Below, piece after piece: positions 1-8,424 of a DNA stretch of 64,000 nucleotides. The position numbers and the translations under genes are program-made. The notes under the pieces are model-generated. The model did not search any database and had not been told where the DNA came from. It saw only the letters and a program-made list of their open reading frames with translations. Origin of the DNA: CAYRAV01 sp964422365 (GTDB lineage Bacteria; Bacillota; Clostridia; Lachnospirales; Lachnospiraceae); NCBI GenBank assembly GCA_964422365.1, contig CAYRAV010000004.1:1-64000 (forward strand). The letters run 5' to 3'. Position 1 is the first letter of the stretch. Each line of letters starts with the position of its first letter.

Positions 1-964
1 TCAGTGCATTAGATACAGTATCAATCATTTCTGGGAAAAACTGTTTTGCAAGGACCGCCCATGAAGGACAACAGGATGTAAGCAAAAACGGCATTTCTCC
101 TGATTTTACCTTTTCCACATAATGGTGCGCTTCTTTTACTGCTCCCATATCAGCACCTAATGCCACTTCATAAACTTCGCTAAATCCCAAATCTAATAAC
201 GCAGCTTTTATCTTCTTAGCTGTTACATTCGGTCCAAATTGTCCAATAATAGCAGGGGCAATTTCTGCAATCACCTTATCGCCGTTTTTTATGGCTCTTC
301 CCAGCTGGAAAATCTGTGACTTATCTGCAATCGCTCCAAACGGACAGCTTACCATACACATACCGCAGGAAACGCAGATATCTGTATTAATTTTTGCTCT
401 GCCGAGTTCATCACTTCCAATGGCATTAATCCCACAGGCTGCCGCACAGGGACGAATCTTTTTTGAAATTGCATCATATGGACAGACTGCTTTACATTTT
501 CCACATTTAATACATTTATTCTGATTAATAACAGATACCCCGTCCACTGTACTAATTGCATTTTTAGGGCAAACCTCCTGGCACGGATGTGCTGTACAGC
601 CTTTACACATATTGCTGACCTCAAACATATTTGTATCACATGCCTCACATGCAGAAGGAATTACCTGCATCAGAGGCGGCTCATAATATTTTTCACACAC
701 ATTACTTTCCTCTAGCCCGCTTGTAACATGAACCGGCTTATCCTCTGGTCTTAAAGACATCCCCATAGCTAGCCGGATACGCTCTGAAACAATCGCACGT
801 TCCCTATAAATACTCTCACGATATTTTGGAATATCTGTTGAAGCAATCTTATATGGAAGTGCTTCAATATCATCATTTAAATTAGTTGATTCAAATGCCA
901 GCCTGCTGACCTCTGTAAATACCCTTCTTCTTAATTTTCTAACTGTAGTCTCTAATCCTCTCAT
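1..964 (-). CDS. [FeFe] hydrogenase, monomeric ferredoxin-domain type (3' part outside window)
   Basis: Partial gene: 321 codons are visible and the C-terminal half lies beyond the window edge. The protein starts MRGLETTVRK. It has several Cys-rich 4Fe-4S segments, including CEACDTN, CKGCTAHPCQEVCP, CIKCGKCKAVCP and CVSCGMCMVSCP. At about residues 296-302 it reaches TSCCPSW, the first H-cluster motif of [FeFe] hydrogenases; TSCCP with a ferredoxin-like N-terminus suggests the group B class. By family it would exchange electrons between ferredoxin and protons/H2 in the fermenting cytoplasm. The start ATG at 964 follows an AAGGAAGG-like ribosome binding site. The H-cluster motifs 2 and 3 cannot be seen, so activity cannot be judged. 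Confidence 0.88.
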   Translation of the reverse strand, partial: MRGLETTVRKLRRRVFTEVSRLAFESTNLNDDIEALPYKIASTDIPKYRESIYRERAIVSERIRLAMGMSLRPEDKPVHVTSGLEESNVCEKYYEPPLMQVIPSACEACDTNMFEVSNMCKGCTAHPCQEVCPKNAISTVDGVSVINQNKCIKCGKCKAVCPYDAISKKIRPCAAACGINAIGSDELGRAKINTDICVSCGMCMVSCPFGAIADKSQIFQLGRAIKNGDKVIAEIAPAIIGQFGPNVTAKKIKAALLDLGFSEVYEVALGADMGAVKEAHHYVEKVKSGEMPFLLTSCCPSWAVLAKQFFPEMIDTVSNAL

Positions 965-1391
965 CAAAACCTTCCTTTCTCATAGCGTATCCGCTAGGCA
1001 AAATAAACAATCTCCCTGCTATCAAAAACTTTGATATCACTCATATTTATTTTATCAAATCCAGCATACAAATGAAAGAACTTTTCCGGAAATTTTATCT
1101 CTAAATGTAACCGTTCATTACTGTTCACTCACAAGCTTGACACTTGCTGTCAAGCTATGTGCCAAGAACATAGAACAGCCAAGAATCCAGCCTTTCGCCG
1201 AAGGCGAATTATGATAGGCTGAATTCTGTTACTGTTCAGCCATGTGAAAGTTCCCATGTTCCTATTGTACAATTGTTTCTGCATAGCTGCACTGTAACCC
1301 CCAAATAATACCATTTTACGGTTTTGCACATATATTTTTTCTTTGCATATCATACTATAATAGATAAATTTATTTTTAGGAGGATATTATT
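965..1391. other. Intergenic region upstream of hydrogenase and asnB
   Basis: Divergent promoter region of 427 bp. A TATAAT box lies at 1356-1361 ahead of asnB. The middle holds a palindromic repeat (1228-1298) and short hairpins at about 1133-1160 (TTGACACTTGCTGTCAA) and 1190-1206. No credible gene was seen. Confidence 0.6.
1228..1298. repeat. Family B palindromic repeat, short copy
   Basis: It begins GTTACTGTTCAGCCATG and ends GCATAGCTGCACTGTAAC, so its termini are imperfect inverted repeats. The inner part matches the longer copy at 43606-43848 (GCAGAAACAATTG, CATGGGAACTT) in inverse orientation. Confidence 0.75.
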
Positions 1392-3242
1392 TTGTGTGGT
1401 ATTACAGGATTTTGCAATTTTAATAAAAATTTACTGCAGTCGGAAAAGAATAATCGTTCCATTGTAGAAAAAATGGGAAGAACCATTACCCACAGAGGTC
1501 CTGATGATTTTGGTACAATTGTATTAGAGCATGCTGCCTTTGCACATACCAGATTGGCTGTTATTGATGTGGAACATGGTGCACAGCCAATGAGCCGTAC
1601 AATAGACCACGTTTCTTATACCATTGTATATAATGGCGAATTATACAATACAGAAGAATTAAGAACAGACCTTTTAAAAAAGGGATATCATTTTTCCACA
1701 ACTTCTGATACAGAAGTACTTTTAACTGCTTACATTGCTTATGGAAATCAGGTATGTGAGAAATTAAATGGTATTTACAGTTTCGTCATCTGGAACGGCT
1801 TTACGAAAACAATTTTCTTTTGCCGTGACCGCTTTGGTGTAAAACCTTTATTCTATACAATAAAAAATGGTACCTTTATTTTTGGTTCTGAAATCAAAAC
1901 CTTATTGGCATATCCTGATATTTCTCCAGTTATCAATCAATATGGTCTTTGTGAGATTTTTGGACTTGGTCCAGCACGTTCTCCCGGCTGTGGGGTTTTT
2001 GAAAATATTCATGAAGTTCCTCCTGGATACTGTGGCACATTTGATTATAATGGTATAAAATTGTATCCATATTTTACTCTAAAGGCTGCTCCCCATACAG
2101 AATCCTATGAAGATACTGTAGCACATGTACGGGAACTATTACTAGATGCCATTGAACGGCAGCTAATATCAGATGTGCCCCTTTGTACCCTGCTCTCTGG
2201 CGGTCTGGACTCCAGTATTATTTCAGCAGTTGCAGCTGCATACCTTAAGAAACAGGGACGCACTTTGGATACTTATTCTTTTGACTATAAAGATAACACT
2301 ATTAATTTCACAGCTTCCAGCTTCCAACCTGATGAAGACCGTCCATTTGTGGATATTATGTTAAAATCTATTGGTACGAAACACCACTACTTAGAGTGTA
2401 ATGCTATTGAATTATTCAACTGCCTGTATCGTGCTGTAGATGCAAAAGATCTTCCCGGCATGACAGATGTAGATGCCTCTATGCTATTTTTTGCAAGCAA
2501 AATCAAGGAAAACCATACTGTATGTCTTTCCGGGGAATGTGCAGATGAAGTTTTCGGCGGATATCCGTGGTTTCGGGATACAGAAGCCTACTCTATTCGT
2601 CGTTTTCCGTGGTCTAAAAATCTGGATTTCAGAAAAGAGGTTCTGTCTAGCGATTTCAGAGAATCTCTTCCACTAGAAGAATACGTGCAGGCACAGTATG
2701 AAAAAACGATTGCTGCAATGTCAAAATTAGAAACTGATTCTCCTATTCATGCACGCCAAAGAGAAATCAGCTTTTTAAATACATCCTGGTTTATGACCAC
2801 CCTTTTAGATCGAAAAGACCGAATGACCATGGCAAATGGTCTGGAAGTCCGTGTGCCATTTGCAGACCATCGGATTATCTCCTACCTTTATAATATCCCA
2901 TGGGAATATAAATATCACAATCAGGAAGTAAAAGGCTTATTAAAAGATGCTGTATCTGATTTACTGCCTTATGAAATCATCCACCGCAAAAAATGTCCTT
3001 ATCCAAAAACTTATGATCCTTCTTTTGAGTACCTATTAAAAAAAGAATTGAAACATATACTTTCAAATTCCAATTCACCTATCGTTCCATTGATTGACAA
3101 AGAGAAGCTATATACTTTCATGGATTCTCCATCTGATTATGGAAAACCATGGTTTGGACAATTAATGGCTCTTCCTCAAATGTATGCTTATTTGATTCAG
3201 ATTAATTACTGGCTTGAAAAATATCATATCTCACTTGTTTGA
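1392..3242 (+). CDS. asnB: Asparagine synthase (glutamine-hydrolysing)
   Basis: 616 residues. It makes asparagine from aspartate, ATP and glutamine in the cytoplasm. The TTG start is chosen because it places Cys2 (MCGITGF), the N-terminal nucleophile of class II glutamine amidotransferases, directly after the initiator, and AGGAGG lies 8-9 bases upstream. The N-terminal glutaminase half carries THRGPDD and YNGELYN. The C-terminal synthetase half has the PP-loop SGGLDS at residues 269-274 and SGECADEVFGGYPW further on. The length is normal for the AsnB family. It is a single gene with its own promoter (TATAAT at 1356-1361). A specialised amidotransferase of the same fold is possible but less likely. 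Confidence 0.93.
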   Translation: MCGITGFCNFNKNLLQSEKNNRSIVEKMGRTITHRGPDDFGTIVLEHAAFAHTRLAVIDVEHGAQPMSRTIDHVSYTIVYNGELYNTEELRTDLLKKGYHFSTTSDTEVLLTAYIAYGNQVCEKLNGIYSFVIWNGFTKTIFFCRDRFGVKPLFYTIKNGTFIFGSEIKTLLAYPDISPVINQYGLCEIFGLGPARSPGCGVFENIHEVPPGYCGTFDYNGIKLYPYFTLKAAPHTESYEDTVAHVRELLLDAIERQLISDVPLCTLLSGGLDSSIISAVAAAYLKKQGRTLDTYSFDYKDNTINFTASSFQPDEDRPFVDIMLKSIGTKHHYLECNAIELFNCLYRAVDAKDLPGMTDVDASMLFFASKIKENHTVCLSGECADEVFGGYPWFRDTEAYSIRRFPWSKNLDFRKEVLSSDFRESLPLEEYVQAQYEKTIAAMSKLETDSPIHARQREISFLNTSWFMTTLLDRKDRMTMANGLEVRVPFADHRIISYLYNIPWEYKYHNQEVKGLLKDAVSDLLPYEIIHRKKCPYPKTYDPSFEYLLKKELKHILSNSNSPIVPLIDKEKLYTFMDSPSDYGKPWFGQLMALPQMYAYLIQINYWLEKYHISLV

Positions 3243-3270
3243 ATCTTGTAAAAGTTACTGTGGTTACCTA

Positions 3271-3317
3271 GAGTGTGTTTGAAAATCGCCCATTACAAGC
3301 AATTTTCAAACATACTC
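3271..3317. repeat. Family A MITE-like repeat, 47-bp minimal copy
   Basis: Two terminal inverted repeats (GAGTGTGTTTGAAAATCG and the inverse of GAGTATGTTTGAAAATTG) almost touch and are flanked by TA on each side. This is the shortest copy of the family, practically only the termini. Family-B-like sequence (GCCATGCCATTCATAATCTGCC) follows at 3321. Confidence 0.8.
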
Positions 3318-3386
3318 TAGCCATGCCATTCATAATCTGCCAGAATATCTATTTGGTGCAAAAAATTATGAATAACAGAATTATTA

Positions 3387-3422
3387 AAAAAACTGCCTTA
3401 CTCTACTTGTAAGACAGTTTTT
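3387..3422. terminator. Bidirectional terminator between asnB and the lipoprotein gene
   Basis: AAAACTGCCTTAC and GTAAGACAGTTTT form a 13-bp stem with one G-T pair. An A-run lies before it and a T-run after it, so it can serve both convergent genes. Confidence 0.8.
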
Positions 3423-3453
3423 CATGATTGGAAAAATATTGACTTATCAATGC

Positions 3454-4374
3454 TTATTGTTCTGTAGAACCTCCAATACCTGCACCTGTTGTTGAATCAA
3501 TTACTTGTGCTCCCAATGCTTCTGCTGGAATCTCAAAATCTTCTACTTTATCAAAATTACTGAAGTCCATAGTAAAACTTAAATTATCTATAGATAAACC
3601 TGACATATCATTTGTTGTTCCACTTGTGAACGCAGTAATGTATTCTGTTACTTTTTTTGCAACTTCTGATAAATCTGCATACATTTTTGTCATTTGTTCT
3701 GTTTTTTCATCTATGTAGTAACTTACTGGAATGTCTGCAAGACAGCCTTCTATAATTAATTTAGCCTGTTGCATCTGTGTCTGATCTACACCTTCTATTG
3801 TTTCTGAACTTTCAAAGGCTTCTGCCAATGCTTCCTTCATTGCATCTGTTGATATAGTTCCTGATATAACCTTTACTTTATTCCCCTCGTCATCTATTTC
3901 ATCTTCTATTTTAAAATTTTCTGCATTAATTCCCAATGCTTCAACGTTTTTATCAGTATCTTTTTCTGCTGCCAAAACAGATGCCATATCATATTCCATC
4001 TTCATCCATTTTCCTAATACACCAACATAAACATAATATTTATCATCTTCTGGTGCCATATACATAGTGATACTCTGTGCACCACCTAACTCATCCATAT
4101 TCGCAGTGGCTTCTATCTTTGCTTTTACAGTATCATCTGCCTTTATGATATCCATATCCATTTGAACTGTTGCAGTAACTGACTCTTTTCCCTGTGTCAT
4201 TGCCATATTCAAATTCATTGCTGCTGACATGCTCTTTACTTTCTGCATGTTCTTGTTTGCAGTTTTCATCAATTCCCCCGGATCAGATGAAAGTTGTTTG
4301 CTTCCACATGCTGTTATGGAAAATACCATAATAATACCTAGTAATAATGCTGCTAATTTTTTCATTTTCTTCAT
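3454..4374 (-). CDS. DUF6612-type secreted lipoprotein
   Basis: 306 residues. A basic N-terminus, a hydrophobic stretch and the lipobox SITAC (Cys23) predict a lipoprotein anchored to the outer face of the membrane. The mature part resembles the LolA/LppX-like folds grouped as DUF6612: repeated beta-rich segments, the phrase KYYVYVGVLGKWMKMEYD, and an amphipathic N-terminal helix MKTANKNMQKVKSMSA. Function is unknown; lipid or envelope-related binding is only a guess from fold relatives. The first ATG is used because AGGAGG sits 6 bases upstream; the ATG three codons later is too distant from it. It is a single-gene unit. Confidence 0.8.
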   Translation of the reverse strand: MKKMKKLAALLLGIIMVFSITACGSKQLSSDPGELMKTANKNMQKVKSMSAAMNLNMAMTQGKESVTATVQMDMDIIKADDTVKAKIEATANMDELGGAQSITMYMAPEDDKYYVYVGVLGKWMKMEYDMASVLAAEKDTDKNVEALGINAENFKIEDEIDDEGNKVKVISGTISTDAMKEALAEAFESSETIEGVDQTQMQQAKLIIEGCLADIPVSYYIDEKTEQMTKMYADLSEVAKKVTEYITAFTSGTTNDMSGLSIDNLSFTMDFSNFDKVEDFEIPAEALGAQVIDSTTGAGIGGSTEQ

Positions 4375-4603
4375 TTTTTCCTCCTAAATTCTTCTTCACT
4401 TGGGTCAATATAATCCAAATCTTCTTCATTATATCATATGATTACAAAAAAGGGAATCCTATTTTCACTTTTTTCTTTTCATTTTACCGTTTTTCTGCTA
4501 TAATACAATGGCTAAGATGAAGTATTTGGCAAATTATAGCATCCAGTTCAGTCATGCAGAATTAGGATCTGTAGGAAAATAATATATCAAAGGAGTACAA
4601 CAC

Positions 4604-6154
4604 ATGATATTAAATGTAGAACATTTGAGCCATGGTTTTGGAGACCGTGCGATTTTTGATGACGTTTCTTTTCGTCTTTTAAAAGGAGAGCACATTGGAT
4701 TAATCGGAGCCAATGGCGAAGGTAAGTCTACCTTTATGAATATTATTACTGGAGCCTTAATGCCAGATGAAGGCAAGGTAGAATGGGGCAAAAATGTCCG
4801 TGTAGGATATTTAGACCAGCATACAGTATTAGAAAAAGGAATGACTATAAGAGATGTGTTAAAATCTGCTTTCCAATTTCTATTTGAATTAGAAGAGAAA
4901 ATGAACATTCTTTGCAACCAAATGGCAGAAGCAGATGAAAATACACTTACAGATATTATGGAGGAATTTGGTGTAATCCAGGATCTTTTAGATGCTCATG
5001 ATTTCTATAATATCGATTCTAAAATTGATGAAATTGCCCGGTCACTGGGATTAATGGAACTCGGATTAGAGCAAGATGTCACAAACTTAAGCGGCGGACA
5101 GCGAACCAAAATTTTATTGGCAAAACTTCTTTTAGAAAAACCGGATATTCTTTTATTAGATGAACCTACCAATTATTTGGATACTGAACATATAGAATGG
5201 CTAAAGCGATACTTAAACGAATATGACAATGCTTTTATATTAATCTCCCATGATATCCCATTTTTAAATAGTGTCATCAATCTGATTTACCACATGGAAA
5301 ATCAAACTTTAACCCGTTATCCAGGGGATTATGACAAATTTCAGGAAGTATATGCTGCCAAAAAAGCACAGTTAGAAGCTGCTTATGAACGGCAGCAACA
5401 GGAAATCCGTAATTTAAAGGATTTCGTTGCCAGAAATAAAGCACGGGTTTCTACGAGAAATATGGCAATGTCGCGCCAGAAAAAATTAGACAAAATGGAT
5501 ATCATTGAACTTTCACAGGAAAAACCAAAACCTGAATTTAATTTCAAAGAGGCACGTGCTGCCGGAAAATATATTTTTCATGCAGAACATCTTGTAATCG
5601 GATATGACGAACCACTTTCCAAGCCCATTACTCTGTCTATGGAACGCGGTGAAAAAATTGTCCTTTGCGGTGCAAATGGTATTGGTAAAACTACTCTGCT
5701 AAAGAGTATTTTAGGTATCATTCCACCATTACAAGGAAAAGTAATCTTAGGAGATTATCTTTATAAAGGATATTTTGAACAGGAAATGACCGGAGCCAAA
5801 AATAATACCTGTATTGAAGAATTATGGACAGAATTTCCTTCCTATTCTCAGTACGAAATTCGTTCCGCTTTGGCAAAATGCGGACTTATGACCAAACATA
5901 TTGAAAGTCAGGTACGTGTCTTAAGCGGCGGTGAACAGGCAAAAGTACGTTTATGTAAACTGATTAACCGTGAAACCAATGTATTACTTCTAGATGAGCC
6001 TACTAACCATTTAGATGTTGAGGCAAAGGAGGAATTAAAACGTGCCTTGATGGCATACAAAGGCAGCATCCTTTTGATTTGCCATGAACCGGAATTTTAT
6101 GAGGACTGGGCTGAAAAAGTGATTGACTGCTCTTTGTGGAGCACAAAAATTTAG
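4604..6154 (+). CDS. ABC-F family ATPase (two ABC domains, no membrane segments)
   Basis: 516 residues. Two ATP-binding cassettes are joined by a charged linker rich in Lys, Arg and Gln (AYERQQQEIRNLKDFVARNK). Cassette 1 has Walker A GANGEGKST (35-43), signature LSGGQRTK and Walker B LLLDEPTNYLD. Cassette 2 has Walker A GANGIGKTT (about 356-364), signature LSGGEQAKVR and LLLDEPTNHLD. ABC-F proteins act on the ribosome E site as translation factors, and some subgroups give antibiotic resistance by ribosome protection. Which subgroup this is cannot be decided by eye. Start: ATG with AAAGGAG upstream. Confidence 0.88.
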   Translation: MILNVEHLSHGFGDRAIFDDVSFRLLKGEHIGLIGANGEGKSTFMNIITGALMPDEGKVEWGKNVRVGYLDQHTVLEKGMTIRDVLKSAFQFLFELEEKMNILCNQMAEADENTLTDIMEEFGVIQDLLDAHDFYNIDSKIDEIARSLGLMELGLEQDVTNLSGGQRTKILLAKLLLEKPDILLLDEPTNYLDTEHIEWLKRYLNEYDNAFILISHDIPFLNSVINLIYHMENQTLTRYPGDYDKFQEVYAAKKAQLEAAYERQQQEIRNLKDFVARNKARVSTRNMAMSRQKKLDKMDIIELSQEKPKPEFNFKEARAAGKYIFHAEHLVIGYDEPLSKPITLSMERGEKIVLCGANGIGKTTLLKSILGIIPPLQGKVILGDYLYKGYFEQEMTGAKNNTCIEELWTEFPSYSQYEIRSALAKCGLMTKHIESQVRVLSGGEQAKVRLCKLINRETNVLLLDEPTNHLDVEAKEELKRALMAYKGSILLICHEPEFYEDWAEKVIDCSLWSTKI

Positions 6155-6200
6155 TGAAAAGCCGCAGATAATTCTAACCTTTGAATTCACTCTGAAGTAT

Positions 6201-6246
6201 CAGCTGATAAAAGAAAGATCTCTATTTCTCTTATCAGCTGTTTTTG
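6201..6246 (+). terminator. Rho-independent terminator of the ABC-F gene
   Basis: CAGCTGATAA and TTATCAGCTG form a stem with an AT-rich loop, followed by TTTTTT. Confidence 0.85.
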
Positions 6247-6268
6247 AACTATATGGTTTGTGAGCCAT

Positions 6269-8404
6269 CTACTGTTCCATATATGGAATCACATCTTCCA
6301 TATATGCTCTTAATACTTCCCCTATGCTCCATGCCTGAGTATAGCAGCCACGACTGGTACAAGCGAAATCTCCGTCAAAAATCTCTGCGATTCCATTCAG
6401 ACAGCCATCCTCCATGTGGTCTCCAAAATAGTCACACATTTCTTTTGCTTTTAAAACTGCTTCTTTACTATGATGATGCACTTTACAATACGCACTGATA
6501 AATGCACCTGAAATGTATCCCCATGCAGTTCCCATATGATATGCTCCATCACGGTAAATAAGTTTTCCTATATACTTATTTTTATATGATGCATCCTCTG
6601 GTGACAGAGAACGGATACCATATGGCGTATACAAATGCTTATATACCATCTGCACAATCTTCTTTTCTTTCTCACTATCTAATATAGAAAAAGGAAGTGA
6701 TACTGCCCATATCTGGTTCGGACGTATGCTATTGTCAGTAATTTCCAACCGGGTATTATATTGGTTGTTTTCCACTACTTCAATACAATCATATAGGCAG
6801 TTCTCTTCCTCATTCCAAAATTTCTTTGAAAAGGATTCCTTTACCTTTTCTGCCAGTTTTTCATTTTCAACTGCTTCTTTTTCATCACCAAAATATTTCT
6901 GCAATTGTGCCATGATATTCAGTGCATTATACCACAATGCATTGATTTCCACTGCTTTTCCATGTCTTGGTGTTACCACCCATTCTCCTACTTTTACATC
7001 CATCCATGTCAACTGATCCTGATTACTTCCTCCCTGTATCAGTCCGTCTCTGTCCATCTTTATATTAAAATGTGTTCCTTCTTTATAAGCCTTTAAAATC
7101 TTTTTTAGTGCAGGATATATTTTCTCTAAAATAAATTGATAATCTTCCTTTTTACCTGTATATTCCAGATATTTATGCACAGAATAAAAATACCACAAAG
7201 ATGCATCAATCGTATTATACATAGGCTCATCCATACTATAACTTGGAAATACATTAGGAAGCATTCCATCTTTTACATATTTAGAAAAAGACTCTAATAT
7301 CTGTCTTGCATCTTCATAACGTCCTGTGCACAAAGTAAGTCCCTGTAATGCAATCATTGTATCCCTGCCCCAGTCCAAAAACCAAGGATACCCTGCCAAA
7401 ATGGTCTTTAATCCTGTGGATTTTCTATCTACTATAAACGCATCTGCTGCCCATGATAAACGTTTTGCCAATCTATCCTCTGTTCCTATCTGATGCATAA
7501 GATTTCCTATCCTCTTTTTATATTGCTCTACAATAAAAAAGCCATCTTTTTTTTCTAATGGTTCTTCTTCTACACTACAAATCACATAAAATTTCTTTTT
7601 CTCAAAAGGTTTCAAAGAAATCTGTACCTCATATGGTGTAAAATGATTATCCACTCCCATAAATCCATTTCTATTGTCAATCCGGTAATATTCATTTTCC
7701 TCTATCATGTAATTTGGTGTTGCCATTGAAACAGGGATAAAACTTCTATCATAATAACTGCCTTCTGATGTGTAAAAATGAATATTCATATTCTTTTCAA
7801 TTTTTTTGCCCTCAGTAGTACCAAGTGCCTTTTCTAATGCAGTTTCTTTTTCTGAGGGAGTAAGAATCAGCTCTTTTTCTTTCATTTCTATGTCAAATCT
7901 CAATCCACTTCTTTCAATCGCTTCCCCATAAGGCTTACAATTAAATAATGGTATGATACGAAGCATACTTTCTTCCATGCCGTTTTCAACTTCATAACAT
8001 ACAGCTGTAGTATTCTTCCCATATTCCATCGCAATCGTCTTTTTCATATAAATATCTTCTACCTGATAAATATATGTCGGCACCACATCCAGCTCAAAAC
8101 GATTCAAATATTCTTGACCATCCCTCTGAAACCCCACATATTCTTGTGATGCCAGATCATACTCCTTTTTCTTCCCATCTTTCTTTGTGATAGAAACCCC
8201 TTCATGAATATTTGCCAATACAAACCACCTGTCTACAGGCGGGTTCAATGCTGCAATTAAATATCCGCTATGGTTGCGGTTTCCATTCCCTGTAATTGTT
8301 TTATTTGCCAATCCGCCAATTCCGTTGGTTAACAGCCATTCCTTTTCTGCTCCATCTTTTATTGTTCGAAAATGACTTCTTCCTAATACATATTTTGTAT
8401 CCAT
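6269..8404 (-). CDS. Amylo-alpha-1,6-glucosidase / glycogen-debranching enzyme
   Basis: 711 residues. It fits the bacterial glycogen-debranching family (GH133-like): an N-terminal beta-rich domain (WLLTNGIGGLANKT, NRNHSGYLIAALNPPVDR) followed by an alpha/alpha-barrel catalytic domain. The family motif GYPWFLDWGRDTMIALQG lies near residues 335-355, and further conserved blocks are QLTWMDVKVGEWVVTPRHGKAVEINALWYNAL. It should remove alpha-1,6 branches from glycogen or maltodextrins in the cytoplasm. No other glycogen genes are adjacent. It ends 22 bp from the terminator of the convergent ABC-F gene and lies 20 bp downstream of the P-type ATPase, so the two are probably co-transcribed. Confidence 0.9.
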   Translation of the reverse strand: MDTKYVLGRSHFRTIKDGAEKEWLLTNGIGGLANKTITGNGNRNHSGYLIAALNPPVDRWFVLANIHEGVSITKKDGKKKEYDLASQEYVGFQRDGQEYLNRFELDVVPTYIYQVEDIYMKKTIAMEYGKNTTAVCYEVENGMEESMLRIIPLFNCKPYGEAIERSGLRFDIEMKEKELILTPSEKETALEKALGTTEGKKIEKNMNIHFYTSEGSYYDRSFIPVSMATPNYMIEENEYYRIDNRNGFMGVDNHFTPYEVQISLKPFEKKKFYVICSVEEEPLEKKDGFFIVEQYKKRIGNLMHQIGTEDRLAKRLSWAADAFIVDRKSTGLKTILAGYPWFLDWGRDTMIALQGLTLCTGRYEDARQILESFSKYVKDGMLPNVFPSYSMDEPMYNTIDASLWYFYSVHKYLEYTGKKEDYQFILEKIYPALKKILKAYKEGTHFNIKMDRDGLIQGGSNQDQLTWMDVKVGEWVVTPRHGKAVEINALWYNALNIMAQLQKYFGDEKEAVENEKLAEKVKESFSKKFWNEEENCLYDCIEVVENNQYNTRLEITDNSIRPNQIWAVSLPFSILDSEKEKKIVQMVYKHLYTPYGIRSLSPEDASYKNKYIGKLIYRDGAYHMGTAWGYISGAFISAYCKVHHHSKEAVLKAKEMCDYFGDHMEDGCLNGIAEIFDGDFACTSRGCYTQAWSIGEVLRAYMEDVIPYMEQ

Positions 8405-8424
8405 TTTTTCCCTTCTTTCTTTTT

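Noticed and set aside
1150..1353. 67-codon minus-strand frame in the asnB upstream region
   Set aside because: It crosses a family-B repeat, has no ribosome site, and its composition is not coding-like.
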